DNA of 64,000 nucleotides from Megalobrama amblycephala (lineage: Eukaryota > Chordata > Actinopteri > Cypriniformes > Xenocyprididae): positions 12,219,537-12,283,536 of the forward strand of contig NC_063049.1 of NCBI RefSeq assembly GCF_018812025.1, written 5' to 3'. Below are positions 1 through 12,355 of this stretch, piece after piece. The notes beneath the pieces were generated by a model, which saw only the letters and a program-made list of their open reading frames with translations, was not told the origin of the DNA and made no database searches. A program made the position numbers and the translations under genes. Numbering within the stretch: position 1 is the stretch's first letter; each line of letters starts with the position of its first letter.

Positions 1-799
1 TTTTTGGCAATAGTTTATTACACATGAACTATTCAGTACAATGAAATATTATCCTGTTTGTTTTATCGCAAAAAGAGATGATAAAATAAACCATCGATCG
101 TCACTGTCTCCAGCTAAATGTAGCTTTGTAGTCAATCACTTCGTTTAGGCGGTGTGTTTGGGTAAGTCGTAACTGCACTCAGAATGTGCAACACTACACA
201 CAACTAAACAAGCTTGAAATGTAAATACATATGTTGTATTGCTTAACATATTCCATATGTATACGAGAAACACGTTATATTGAGCTGCCAATTTTGATTA
301 ATGCTAAGGGGCTGTGTTTGTTCTAAAATAAACCCTGATCGTACCTTTCTATGGCTCTTTTCATGCGGTAGGAGTCATACAGGCTGCAGGATTGTAAGTG
401 AACCAAAATGAACTGAAGTGATAATGATAAACTATGACCTTGAGTTCTATAGAGGAATCTGGAGAGAATTTATCCTTAGCACTGTGTTGGGAATTTGATT
501 TGGTGATTTCCTGTTCATCTTCAGCAGCGAACGGGCAGCTGTGTGAGAGGTGTGGAGTGTCTGGCTCTGGCACAGGCCGGGTGTGCTTCTCATTAGTGGT
601 GTTGAGGAGCAGTGGATGAGTGCCATCATAGACAGACGCTAATGGAAAGCCCCATGCGTGTGATCAGGCTTAGCAATATTCTCTCGGCAGCATGCATAAA
701 TAGAAACAGGCAGATATGAATTGTTTAGTTTGTACACTAATGTTTTTTTTTCCCCCCCTTGGGATGTTCTAAACATAAGTGAAGTGATGTGAAGGCGAA
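1..799. other. Non-coding flank, no feature recognised
   Basis: AT-rich sequence without a recognisable exon or RNA gene. Short open frames at 361-629 on both strands have no recognisable domain. Confidence 0.5.
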
Positions 800-1076
800 G
801 TATGGTAAACCATATTCAAAATTTGTCCTCTGCATTTAAGCCATTCAAGTTAGTGCACATACATTAGGAGCAGTGAGTAGTGAACACACACTGCAAGCTG
901 TGGACACACACACCCGGAGCAGTGGGCAGCCATTCTCTGCGGTGCCCGGGGAGTGATTGGGGGTTGGGTGTCTTGCTCAAGGGCACCTCAGTTGTTTCCT
1001 GTCAGTATTGAGAATCAAACCCATGACCTTTGGGTTATAAGTCCAACTTTCTAACCATTAGGCCACAACTGCCCCA
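800..1076 (-). repeat. tRNA-derived SINE, minus strand
   Basis: On the minus strand, 1003-1075 reads as a tRNA-like head: an A-box-like TGGCCTAATGGTTAGA, an anticodon-arm-like segment and a B-box-like GGTTTGATTCT. A SINE body with the motif CTGAGGTGCCCTTGAGCAAG follows. The left boundary is approximate. The degraded arm pairing and attached body argue against a functional tRNA gene. Confidence 0.7.
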
Positions 1077-1491
1077 TTTGCTGTGCAGCATTACAGACAC
1101 TTGCTTACATTGTGTTACATGGAGAAAGCACAATTTCAAATACTTTAGAGTGCTTTTTTTGGCCCAGTTAAATACATATTTATATGTAAATTCACAATTA
1201 CTTCAATTGTCTTTGAAATATAGATCAAGTGTACTGCTTAATGTGCTGACAAGAAATATACTTTAATATAATTTGTATTTGTAATGATGAAGTTACATTA
1301 TATTTCATTTAAAATGGATTTACTTTAAATGTAATATCAAATAAAACACTTAATTAAAAGCATGACAAAATAATATTAAAATATAATGTACAAAAATGTA
1401 CAAAAATAATGAAAATGTCTCTCTTAAGTGGCCTTTTATTTTAATAAAATAATATTATCTGCTAGTACAGTTTTTTAAAAATATACTTTTA
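1077..1491. other. AT-rich non-coding stretch
   Basis: Very AT-rich sequence with short A and T runs. Nothing else was recognised. Confidence 0.5.
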
Positions 1492-2173
1492 AGGGCCAGA
1501 TTTACTAACAGCTTGCAGCAGCACAAACCCTCTTTTGGCCTTAAAAAACTACTGTCGGGATTTACTAAAGACACGCAGTGCAAAATTAGTGCTGAAAAGG
1601 TGTGGACTAAGTTGTTTTTAAGACTGAACTTATTGCATATGCATTTGTATGAGTTTCCTTTTCAGACGCAAAATTTATGGGAGGAGAGTATTTAAATAAA
1701 TCATGCAATGTGATTTACTAATGTTTATGCTAGTCAATTTATTGGTATTTGCGCCATTATTTAATGGCAAAAAAAAGCATGTCTTAACACATTTTGTGAC
1801 ATGGCTGCAATTGTTGCTGCTAGGAGGAGACACCACAGAGAACAGCGAGTGCGTGGTAGAAGGGAGAAAATATTTTCCACTCGTAATAATTTCTTTGGAA
1901 TTCCAGAGAAAGACATTATCCATATATTACATGTAAGTTGCACCTGTGTCGACCCGCACCTGATGAGCATGAGCTCTGTTTATTTGCGACCCAACGCTAA
2001 TTTGCGCTGCTCTTGGTAGATTGCGTTGGTCATTATGTAACTGATTTGACTGCGTCTATGTTCTTTAATTTGCGCGTCAGCAGTAGATCACGTGCAAAAC
2101 TTGCCACTCCCATCGGTGCATTTGTGGAATTGCACTCTCATGCTAATTTGCCCCGTTTAGTAAATCTGGCCCT
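1492..2173 (+). mobile_element. Deleted PIF/Harbinger-type DNA transposon
   Basis: Terminal inverted repeats start AGGGCCAGATTTACTAA at 1492 and end with its reverse complement at 2173 (17 matching bases). The interior keeps the first ~44 codons of a HARBI1-like transposase (1801-1935); the rest of the nuclease is deleted. Flanking triplets TAA and TAT may be a decayed 3-bp target duplication, but this is not clean. Family assignment rests on the transposase N-terminus. Confidence 0.65.
1801..2019 (+). pseudogene. N-terminal remnant of Harbinger (HARBI1-like) transposase
   Basis: The frame begins MAAIVAARRRHHREQRVRGR and continues with a segment containing STRNNFFGIPEKDI. This resembles the arginine-rich N-terminus of fish HARBI1-like transposases. 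Similarity fades after about residue 45, and the frame stops at 2019 with no DDE nuclease domain, so it is a fragment inside the deleted element. Confidence 0.55.
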
Positions 2174-2497
2174 ATATGCACACTCCTTTACGACAAGGGT
2201 AAGATTAGCATTATGATTAAAGAGGTCATGACGTGAGAAATCAGATTTGCCTTGATCTTTTGACATTTAAGAAGTCTTTGAACTGTTACAACATTCTGCA
2301 AGTATGTCTTCCTCATTATTAACATTATTTTTTTAATCAAGCTCCAAAAATGGCTCATTTTGATTTTGCTGTACCTGTGATGTCACACAGGGAAATTCAT
2401 TTGCATATACCAGCTTCCAGAGCAAGACACTGATTTGCCACCTGATGTCACCTGTTGGAGTTTGGGTTCCTCCGCTGTTGCCTTTGGCTTGCTTAGT
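2174..2497. other. Non-coding stretch, nothing recognised
   Basis: No exon, RNA gene or clear repeat boundary was seen between the Harbinger relic and the next repeat. Confidence 0.4.
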
Positions 2498-2688
2498 TGG
2501 GGACACTTGACATTTGACTTGACATTTGATATTCAACAGAGCTTTGATCTGCCTGCATTGGCACTATTCTTTAAGAGCTTCTGTGCAGCCAAATAATGTA
2601 CCAGTTATCAATGTAAAGCTGCTTTGTCACAATCTACATTGTAAAAAGCGCTATATAAATAAAGGTGACTTGACTTGACTTGACTGAT
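2498..2688 (+). repeat. SINE/LINE 3'-tail repeat, copy 1
   Basis: Ends in GCGCTATATAAATAAAGG followed by a (TGACT)n tail, a common fish retroposon 3' end. A closely similar copy lies at 52892-53090 (shared GATCTGCCTGCATTG, AATGTAAAGCTGCTTTG and the same tail), which supports a dispersed repeat. The 5' limit is approximate. Confidence 0.7.
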
Positions 2689-4699
2689 GAATAATTATGC
2701 ATCATCACACCATAGACCCCGCCCACTGGCATTCAGTGACTTAACCGCTGGCATTTGCCTACACTGGATGTGAGCGTCGTGTTAAAAGCAGATAGAATTT
2801 ATTATAATCACTGACGGTGTCTACACTGGATACAGTATACAGATGCATGTTCAGTTTCTGACATATACATCACGTGCTTGAGTCTGTTAGAAACAGGACA
2901 AATGGAAGAGTAACAGAACATTCGCTTTGGATGGCTTATTTTATTGCTGTCCTGGATCACGTCATAAATATGTATTTGTATTTTGTTTTGTTTTTTGTGC
3001 AATTTTTTTTTTTTTATTAACATTATAAGTGAACCTCAAGAAACATATTAAAATAATAATAAAACAATCCAAGTCATTTGTAAGCCTTAACTTGGTATAA
3101 ACTCTAAACTTGTCCTTCAAATCTGATTGATATCCAATAAAGAGATGTGTGGCAGAATGAATGAAGAAATACAAAGAGTTTCACACTACACATAAAATAA
3201 TGTTAAGGCAAGACACTGAACTGAGGAAAACTGAGGGCTTTAATACACAAGAAATGATAATCAACGGAACAGGGAACAACAAATGAATGAACGGGAACAC
3301 AGGCAAATACTATGACAAAGAAAACTCTTACTAGTAACTAAACAGAACAAGACAATGAAACTAAACATGACCATGACAATTATGTTGTAAAACTGCAATA
3401 ATAATATATGGGTGGAGTGTTTGCAGTGTTATGATTGTGAGTTTTGCAGTTATCAGCCAGAATCAAAAGTAATTTAAAAGTAATAATAAAAAAACATCAA
3501 TTCATGCCTTAATGCATAACATTTTTTTCATAACCTTTGTTGTTGGTTATATTTAAATATCACAAGATATAATATAATAAGAAATAAGAAATATGATACA
3601 ATATAATTTAAATATGTATAATAAGATATACATATTTAAATACTCATATTTAAATATATCGTACAGATGTAGCATTTCATTTATGATAAATTTGATCATA
3701 TTCTAATATTATAATACAAGATAATAAATATAATAAAGAACTTACTAAAGTATATTTCTGGCTACTAGTTGTACTTTCATACTGTATTAAAATTTAAAGT
3801 CACTCTAAACTTTTACAGTATCAGTGAAATGGCTTTCACCGAAACCATTTTGGACCTTGAATTCACCAGAGAGTGACGTGCATGATTTACACTGTAATTT
3901 CATTTCCGAACTCTCTTGGCGACTGTGGCCGCCAGACTTGTCACTGGCATCTGAGGTGTCCTGAAATAGACGAAGGAAAAATTGTGTGAGGGCTGAAATG
4001 GGACATGATGGCTGGTGTCTCTTTGAACTTGGTGAGATATATTCTCTAATATATATACTGGACTCTTGCGTGAGCTGTATGGCAGATTCTGGGCAAAGTG
4101 GTTTGGCAAAAAGAGAGCTTCTGCCATTGGCGGCACACCCAGGTTCTCACTTCATCCATTCTGACTAGCTAGCATTATGCACGCATCATTTGCCCCCTGC
4201 GCATCCCGTATGGCCCCAGGACAAGAGAATAGAAAGACAAGAGAACAGATTCTACTGCAAGGTCTCCTGCACCGTGGTGACTTTAATTATGTGTCATTGG
4301 CAAGCACTCTGTACAGGGCTTTATTTTGTGTGGTGAATTGTCCTGATGGAGCTAGCGAGCATGAGGAAAACAGTGCTAGAGTTTGACAGTGCCTGAGGTG
4401 CGTGCTTGGGAGCTTGCGTGCAATTGCTCAAGTCTCGTTGGAATGCGTGCACTCTGAATGAAAGAGCTGCGTTGGATCATTAAACCGTCCCATTCCAAAC
4501 CATCCTATTTTCTACTATAAGCCAGGATAAGACTCGTCTTTAAGCTTGATCAGCCACACCTTAAAATAACACACCCTTACATGTAACCCCAGGCCAGGGA
4601 AAACAAACTTGGAAACAGGGTTTGAGATATTTGTTTATCTGCCCTTTCATTTAGCATGACTGAGTCTTTTCAAAAAAGCATTTTCTCCATTGACAGACA
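2689..4699. other. Non-coding stretch upstream of the pentanucleotide repeat
   Basis: No gene recognised. 3480-3780 is extremely AT-rich. 3830-4450 has more balanced composition and short open frames on both strands without a recognisable domain. Confidence 0.4.
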
Positions 4700-4705
4700 G
4701 TCATT

Positions 4706-4935
4706 TATAATATATTATATTATATTATATTATATTATATTATATTATATTATATTATATTATATTATATAATATTATATTATATTATATTATGATTGGC
4801 TCTAAATTATATTATATTATATTATATTATATTATATTATATTATATTATATTATATTATATTATATTATATTATATTATATTATATTATATTATATTAT
4901 ATTATATTATATTATATTATATTATATTATATTAT
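4706..4935. repeat. (ATATT)n pentanucleotide microsatellite
   Basis: About 230 bp of ATATT units in two blocks (4706-4792 and 4806-4935), separated by the interruption GATTGGCTCTAAATT. A related GATTGCCTCTAAATT follows the second block, so the spacer itself was apparently duplicated. The repetitive frame through it (tyrosine/isoleucine/leucine) is an artefact. Confidence 0.95.
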
Positions 4936-6284
4936 GATTGCCTCTAAATTATATTTAAATATAATAATATTTTTATTCAGTCACACCCTAGGACTATTTA
5001 AAATGAACCAGTACAGACAAAAAGGTGATTTAAAATTATGAAAAACATGAACAAAAAGGTGACCAGTTATGGAACTACCTATAAATTATATGTACTTATG
5101 CATTTATATAGATTCCATTATGAATATGTATTCAAATTCTTATGAACAATAAATGTTTCTATGAATAATCTGGTATTGGCTCTTATTTAAAATAGGGAAT
5201 GCTTGAGTAATTATGACAAACATTTGTTAAATTCTAATAATCACAGCAGGTCTTGTGAAACTAATTCATTCTGAGTCTTGCTGCTGGCCTTTAGTCAGTC
5301 AATACTTCACCTCTCCAAGAGAAAAAAATATCAAGGTGAAGCCCTAGGACTTCAGAACTTCCTGGATCTCTGTTGTGTTGTATTTGCAGGCCATGCGGGC
5401 AATTACTTCAGCCTCCCACGAGCAGAGGCGAGGGGCAGTATTCTAATGTGCTAGTGAAGATAAATACTAGTAATCTCCTCCCTGTCGAAATGCATTGCTG
5501 TTGACTGGCCAGGGTGCATTAATGTTCGCTCAACAGCCTTCTGCAGGGAAGCAAATCCACAATGCCTGGAGACCCTGATCTACCACACGTACACAAACAC
5601 GAAATGATGTCTGGTTATTAGCAGAATGGCTGCGGTTCTCCATAATCTTCAAAACTCATGAAGATATAGGAACTGTGTACCACAAATATATAAATTAAAA
5701 CCTTTTTTTTTTTGCCCATAACTTGTGTCCAGATATTGCAAAATGACCTCATTAATATTCATTAATTCAGTTGTATTCATTATGTATGTATGTGTATTTA
5801 TGTGTGTGTGCATATTGTTTGCACAATGTGAACATGTGGAGAGCTTCAATAACAAACAAACAAACAAAAGTGTATGACTCATTTGGGGCTCAGAGAATAC
5901 TGAATTCCTGTAATTTATAAATTAATTTGTGTTTATAATACATGAGATTAATTCAGTGTTAACATCATCATGTTTATTTGGCACAATTAACACCCACAAA
6001 TCACTAAGAACATGTTCATGTAACATCAGTGTAACATCAGTGTAACATTCTCAAAATTTCTCCACCATTTACTGAAAAATAAGAGTCCTGTGCACTGAAA
6101 AAGTGTGTTGGATTTACATGATTTAATAATGTATAGTTTCCATAACTCCACATAACTTGATTCCACAAATAATATGATTGAGTAAATGCTTTTCCATTTT
6201 TCTTCAGTGATATATTGTATAGGTTTTTGTTCTCAGTTCAAGATGTCATGTCTTTTATTTTGTATATTGTCATAGTCATGTGGC
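4936..6284. other. Non-coding stretch, nothing recognised
   Basis: AT-rich with short homopolymers and a small TATG-like run near 5780. No exon or clear transposon end was seen. Confidence 0.4.
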
Positions 6285-6890
6285 TGCATTCTACTAAGGC
6301 TGCATATCTTGGCTGCCACGTCACCAAACATTGCTGAAGGCCAGTTCAATTTGAAAGATCCTTGGAAGGCAGCCTTCGTTTCGTGTCCTTCATTCGGCCT
6401 GTTTTGAAGGACGCATCCTTTGCACCCACAATCCTTCGCACACATTCCAAATTTACAAAAATAAACTGATGGAAAATGAGTTGATAAGCTTGTCTGAGAT
6501 TCTTATGAAATGTAAGACAAAAATAATATTTTCGAACATTAAAGTATAGATGTTATCATTTGTTTTCCAGTAAATTAATCACTTAACACTAAACTGCCAA
6601 TAATGTAAGCCACTGGGAGACCATAGATGGCTGTCATTCACTGTATTGTATTAATAGAAGCCAGTTAATATTAAGGTTTTTAATACAAAGTATTTTTACA
6701 AAATTAAGTTGTAATAGTATTTTCGTGTCGTGACCATGGGGGCGGGAATATATTTGATGTCGCCATGTGCATTTACTAGACGTCTCATTCTAGTGTTTAA
6801 TGTTGAGCAGTAGTCTAGCCTATAGCCTCAGAAGGACTGGACTAGGAAGGACACAACCTCACTAGGATGCAGCATTCCGTTTGAGAAGCA
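6285..6890. repeat. Possible DNA-transposon-like repeat
   Basis: 6285-6445 carries related AAGG-containing words (TCCTTGGAAGGCAGCCTTCG, GAAGGACGCATCCTTTGC). 6830-6890 carries GGAAGGACACAACC and GGATGCAGCATTCCG, resembling the opposite end in inverted order. This fits a fold-back repeat I recall from cyprinids, but ends and target duplication were not resolved. Confidence 0.35.
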
Positions 6891-7221
6891 CCCATGGTTC
6901 CTGTCTAGTGTCATGTGACTCCCTCTTTCCCCCATGTGATACAGACATTTGATATCTTTTTCCCACCTGTTCATGTGTCATAATTTGATTGGTTCATTAC
7001 TTTTGGTCCTTGTGTATATAGCCATTATGTTTCCATTGTGCCATGTCTAGCTTTGTTGATATAACTTGTTGGTGGTGAGTTTTCGGTTCTTGTTTTATGT
7101 TCAAGTCAGTTCAAGTCAAGCAGGTTCAAGTCAAGTAGGTTCAAGTCATTTGATTCTTTTTTTACCATTGTTAAATAAAACTGCACTTGGGTTCTCATCT
7201 CAACTCGCCTTCAGTGGATTA
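6890..7221 (+). repeat. Possible solo-LTR fragment
   Basis: TGTATATAG (about 7013) resembles a TATA box. AATAAA follows near 7174, then CTGCACTTGGGTTCTCATCT, which resembles the R-U5 end of fish Gypsy LTRs. A repeated GGTTCAAGTCAAG motif lies between. No TG...CA ends or target duplication were found, so this is tentative. Confidence 0.3.
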
Positions 7222-7244
7222 TCCCCCAGTTTCACAGACAAGGC

Positions 7245-7988
7245 TTAAAGGATTAGTTCACTTTAAAATGAAAATGACCACAAGCTTTACTCACCCTCAA
7301 GCCATCCTATTTATATATAACTTTCTTCTTTCTGATGAACACAATCAGAGTTATATTAATAAATATCCAGACGCATCAAAGCTTTATAATGGCAGTGAAC
7401 GGGACCAACAAGTGTGAAGCTCAAGAAAGTGCATCCATTCATTATAAATGTATCCACACGGCTCTGGGGGGGTAAATAAGGGCCTTCTGAAGTGATGCGT
7501 TTGTGTAAGAAAGATATCCATATTTAACACGTTATAAAATAAAATATGTATCTTCCGCCAGACTGCCTTCTGTATTCAACTCAGGAAGAAAGTGTAATGC
7601 CTCTCGCAATTCAAAACGCTTACGCTACGTCCTACAGCTTCCATATTCAACTTACGAAAAAGCTTAACTGACGTGACATCAGTTACGCCTCGTAAGTTGA
7701 ATATGGAGGGCGGTCTGGCAAGCTAGATATTTTACTTTATAACTTGTTAAATATGGATATTTAACCCCCCGGAGCCGTGTGGAGTACATTTATGATGGAT
7801 GGACTTTCTTGAGCTTCATACTCATTGGTCCCGTTCACTGCCATTATAAAGCTTGGATGCATCAGGATATTTATTAATATAACTCAGATTGTCTTCATCA
7901 GAAAGAAGAAAGGCATATACACCTAAGATGGCTTGAGGGTGAGTAAAGCTTGGAGTAATTTTCATTTTAAAGTGAACTAATCCTTTAA
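7245..7988. mobile_element. Fold-back MITE A with TTAA target duplication
   Basis: TTAA at 7245-7248 and 7985-7988 flank a 736-bp element. Its ends, AGGATTAGTTCACTTTAAAA and the reverse complement, continue as near-identical inverted arms of about 250 bp (shared CTTTACTCACCCTCAAGCCATC, GAACGGGACCAA, TATCCATATTTAAC). It splits the left end of the outer element. Confidence 0.85.
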
Positions 7989-8116
7989 GCTTAGTCCTAG
8001 ACTAAAATGCATGTTTGAGTTGTTTTAACTGAAAGCAACTTGCACTGACATCTTAAAGTGTTAGTTCACCCAAAATTCTGTTATTAATTACTCACCCTCA
8101 TGTCATTCCCAATCCA

Positions 8117-8940
8117 TAAAGGTGATGATACACAATGTTGCAATGAGCAATGTTGCTTGGGCAATGCTGCCATCAACGGACAACCTGGTGAGACACAGGG
8201 CAAGTAATTAGGGCAACGGACAGTTGGCAGCAACTAATCAGAGAGGAGCAAATCTATTGCCAACCCAGTTGATACTTTATTATTAAACACTTGTTAGGCA
8301 GTTTATTTCAACTTTTCAAATATTTTCTTCATTTCCCGAAAGCATCGTTAGTCAACTATGGTCTTAAGTCCCATTGAACTCTATTGGTAATAACGGAACT
8401 TGCGACCATAGTTCGCTTTGGGAAATGCACCCCTGATTTGTGATGGGAAAAGGGAGAAGAACGAGTTTGAACCCAGGTCAATCACGTCAAAGCTACTTTC
8501 ACATGCCATACTCCTTACAGCCTATGCCACTGCAGACGTTGCATGAAGCACGTCTTTTTAGCATTTAACTAAAAAATATTCGATGGCCAAATTATAGCCT
8601 AGGTACATTAAATTGGACATCTGTTGGTATTTTAAGCATTAAATGAGGTAAATTCCCTGTTTTGGGTTGACACATGACAACTTACCAGCGTAAAAATATA
8701 TAAGTTCATGCTCCTTTTCTTTGCTCCACTGCCACTGAGAGGCCACCATCTTTTTCTGAATTTTTTCTGAAAACTCCAAGCCAGTCACGTGATCGGCTGC
8801 TAGCATTCTGATTGGAGGATCTCAAAAAAAATGCCCATGACCTCTCTAAAGTATCCAGATAGAAATGTGTTGCTTATTCTCAATGGGAAAGTGCCCAAGC
8901 AACATTGCTCAAAATGTTGCACCGTGTATCATCACCTTAA
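8117..8940. mobile_element. MITE C inside MITE B, TAA target duplication
   Basis: Element 8120-8937 is flanked by TAA (8117-8119 and 8938-8940). Ends AGGTGATGATACACAATGTT and its inverted partner GTGTATCATCACCT continue with GCAACATTGCTC-type words. The 3-bp TAA duplication and TIRs fit PIF/Harbinger-like MITEs. Excision restores the left arm of MITE B (CCATAA|GACC). Confidence 0.8.
8331..8434. repeat. Small palindromic repeat inside MITE C
   Basis: ATTTCCCGAAAGCATCG ... AACTATGGTC is mirrored by GACCATAGTTCGCTTTGGGAAAT, with a short centre around CATTGAACTCTATTGG. A related copy lies at 24908-25030. It may be a fourth insertion level, but no target duplication was resolved. Confidence 0.6.
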
Positions 8941-9538
8941 GACCTTCTTTCATCTTTGGAACACACATTAGGATTTTTTGATGAAATCCGTGAGCTTTCT
9001 GGCCTCTCATTGACTGTAACATTATTACCACTTTCAATAATGTGCCGGCGTTCCGACGGAAAACCCAGAAGTGCTGCACTGTGTTTACAATATGAGGAAA
9101 CATGACAGGGAAGAGAATAAATTGTTGAATATTTTCGTTCGTTTTTTTTTTTTGCACACAAAAAGTATTCTTGTCACTTCATAACATTAAGGTCACATGG
9201 ACTATTTTAATGATGTCTTATCTTTTTGGGCCTTGAAAGTGGTAATAATGTTACAGTCTATCAAAGGTCAGAAAGCTCTCGGATTTCATCAAAAATACCA
9301 TAATTTGTGTTCCAAAGATGAACGAATGTCTTTTGGGTTGAGCAACATGAGGGTGAGTAATTGATAAAAGAATTTTTGGGTGAACTAACCCTTTAAAATA
9401 TGTCAGTGACGTTGTTTAGTCTCAAGATGCACACCAATAATGTTTTTTCAAGGCATGTTTATAAAAGATACTTAAATGTCCTAATTGAACTAAGGCCTAA
9501 TCCTGGATTAATCTAAGCCCTGTCTGTGAAACCAGGCC

Positions 9539-12119
9539 CAAATGTTACAGATAGTGTACTGATATTTTCCATCTGCAGCAGCACCCTCACAAAGGTCCTG
9601 TCAATTTCAATTCCAAGTTCAGTATTTCTAAAGATTTGTGTGTCTGTAAAATTTGCGTTTGTTTTAGATGTTGTCAATAAGTTGATCCTTGTCTATCTAA
9701 AGCCTATACTTTAAAATACAGTCACAAATAAGATGATCATGGATATTGCAGCTAAACATTTTTGTGGCCTGTTAAATGCCACATATTTCATATATGCATG
9801 TTTGTTTCCCAACAACAACAAAAACCTTTCAAGAACCCTAGGGAATGCTTGGGTCTATGGGATCTCTTCTGTTAGTGGGTGATGTCTTTAGTGGCTTTCT
9901 CAGACAGGGGCAGCCCCACACTTGGCATGGCTGGCCTCATTAAAGTGCTCTGTCACTGGTGGTGGGGTATGGGGAATGGGCTGCCACTGTAAGACACCCC
10001 CCATGCAGTCAAGCCCAGCCAAAAGAGCAGTGCAAGACAGCTGTAATTATGCTGTATTCAGTTAATTGCCCCCTGAAACCCACATCTTTAGCAGAGGTCT
10101 CCTTGAATATGCAGATGCCGCTCTGTTGTAATTAACTCTGCTTTGTAGGTTTTCAACGGCTCCTCTTTCCTTGGCCTTTGATCGAGCGGAGCATATCCTG
10201 CTATATTTAGAGAGAACTTGAAGGCTTCTCCCAGAAAAAAATCGCTGAGCTTTGCTGTCATCAGCGCAAGTTTAAGGTGTCTTGTGAATCTGTGTTGTTT
10301 CAGTGCGCTGGTAGACTCACCCACACGTCTAGTTTAATAAATGCAAATGGCTTTAAGTTGGCAACCTATAATCATACACCTGACAGCCACTCATTATTGG
10401 TTGATATGATTACTTTCAATTGAGCACAAATTATCATTTGCTTGGAAAATTGTTTTGGCGTGAGTGGGAGAAAAAAGCTTTTTTTTTTTTTTTTTCTCAG
10501 GTATATTTAGCTCAATGTTTTCATAATGTACCATTTTTTTCAGTGAGAGAGATTTATTTAGAATATATGTATATAGTCACCCTAAAATGTTCTAAGACAC
10601 TGACACGAGTCACTATGATCTGAATGTAATTCCATTCATTTTAAAATTTAATGGAATTAATACTAATACTTTTTAAATTTGATATAAAAATTGTTGATTT
10701 ATAAATAAATCTTAGTAAAAAACAAAAATGTAATGAAGCACAAATATGTGTGTACATAAATAATACAGCATTTAATGATAAAAAAAATATATATAAATGA
10801 AAAATAACTACTAACATCTGACAACCACAAAGTTTCACAATACTTTTTAATAAATGTATTTTTGTCAAATTATTTACTTGCAAAGTGTGTTTGTGCATCT
10901 TTCTCTAAAATAAATTTGGAGCAACTTTGTTTTGTTTGTTTTTTTTACTACCAAATTTATGTCTTGCTTAAGTGTTGTCCAAATATTTAGAATTATATTT
11001 TATATTTGTTTTATATGAATTATTATTAGCAAATTTTATTTTTATTTAGGCCATTTAAGTTCACTTTTAATTGTTTGTGTGCGTGTATTACTAATCCATC
11101 CATTATCTAAAGCAATAGCAGCCTGTGCACTCGTGCCTGCGCTTGTTTGTGTGTGCTCTTTCTTTACAGCATTAAGTGCAGATCCCTGCCATTTGAGTTG
11201 TGAAAGTCTTGTAACCTCCAGTCAGAATCATGCCAGATTAGACTTTGTGTCAGGGCTGTAAGCCTAATTAAGAGAGCAATTACACTTAGCTCTAAATGAG
11301 AAGTAGACACAACTAATTGCTTCCGAGAGGTCTCTGTTTTCCTAATAATGTACCGCCAAAGTGGTCTGGCTTTCGCCTGTTTTATTTGCAATGAAAATAC
11401 ATATTACGGAGTCAATGAGTACTGACTTTTCTTGTGAATTGGCACCAGTGTAAAATTTGCTCTGCAGACTCTGTGGGTTTGGACTGTAGCTAATAACGCA
11501 ATTGTCAGAAGAGTAATCATTGTAATGCTATAGAGTATAACTGAGGCCTGTCATCTGCAAAGACTGCCTTGTATCAGTTTTTCCCATCTCTTTTTTTATG
11601 CCATTGCAGCTGCATGGCTGCGATTCAATCAGCTGCAATTAAAGGCCATGATTAATGAACTCACGAGGGCAAATTCTCTGACTTTGTGCAGAGGCAGATC
11701 ATGTGTGTGGTGTGTGTGATGCAAGCTTGTCTCGAGCGATCCAGTACCGTAACACTAGGTCTGTGGTAGAGCCCCCCCCCTGCTTTACAGTCTAGACGAC
11801 ACAAATGTGTTCACTGAACAGATCCCTAATAAGCCCGAGACCAATAATGTGCTATTAGACAAAGTGCTCATATACATCGTTTGCACACATGAGGCCTGTG
11901 CTATATCATATACCCCACTGTGATTAATCTACAGCATGTTTTATTTTTGGCCATTTTTCAAAGACAATACAGAGCATTATAATTCCCAGTGTTGTGCTTG
12001 CATTAGTCCTCGATGGGTAATTTGTCAGTTCCTAAGATGTATGACATGCATATATCCATGTTTTTAAAAGTTAATGAACTGTGGAAAAAAAAAAAAAAAT
12101 ACTACACTATTATTGGTCA
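9539..12119. other. Non-coding flank, no transposon recognised
   Basis: Mixed unique sequence. 9840-10330 and 11400-11700 have balanced composition and few simple repeats, including palindrome-like words such as GCAGCTGCATGGCTGC near 11608. No coding exon is recognisable. Runs: poly(T) 10480-10496 and poly(C) near 11771. Confidence 0.4.
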
Positions 12120-12355
12120 TTTATTGTGGCTTCATAAAGTTTTTTTGGAACATAAAAGAAGATATTGAGAAATGTGTTTTTTTTTCTTCTTCTTCTATAG
12201 TTTACAATTGAAGTCAGTGGTCACCAAAATTGTTTGGTTATCAAAATTCTCCAAAATATCTTCATTCGTATTCCATGGAAGATAGAATGTCATCCAGGTT
12301 TGGAATGACATGAGGGTGAGTAAATGATGACAGAATTTTCATTTTTGGATGTATA
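12120..12355 (-). repeat. Fragment of a TTAGTTCACCC-type fold-back MITE
   Basis: The right part reads GGAATGACATGAGGGTGAGTAAATGATGACAG then AATTTTCATTTTTGG, the end-proximal arm of a widespread fish MITE related in style to MITE B. AACATAAAAGAAGATATTGA and its degenerate mirror CAAAATATCTTCATTCGTATTCC form the inverted arms. Terminal TTAA is absent, so the copy is truncated. Confidence 0.55.

Larger units (their letters stand above)
8053..9396. mobile_element. Fold-back MITE B with TTAA target duplication
   Basis: TTAA at 8053-8056 and 9393-9396. Ends AGTGTTAGTTCACCC and GGGTGAACTAACCCT, with long inverted arms sharing AATTACTCACCCTCATGT, TTCATCTTTGGAACACA, GATGAAATCC and TAACATTATTACCACTTTCAA. 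MITE C interrupts its left arm. Confidence 0.85.
7222..9538. mobile_element. Outer DNA element of a nested transposon stack
   Basis: Left end CAGTTTCACAGACAAGGC (7227) is the inverted counterpart of GCCCTGTCTGTGAAACCAGG (ends about 9536). Its own sequence survives in three pieces: 7222-7248, 7985-8056 and 9393-9538. Two other elements separate these pieces. Removing them at their TTAA duplications leaves a continuous ~240-bp element. Confidence 0.7.

Noticed and set aside
1003..1075. A tRNA gene on the minus strand
   Set aside because: A- and B-box-like words are present, but the arms are mispaired and a SINE body is attached.
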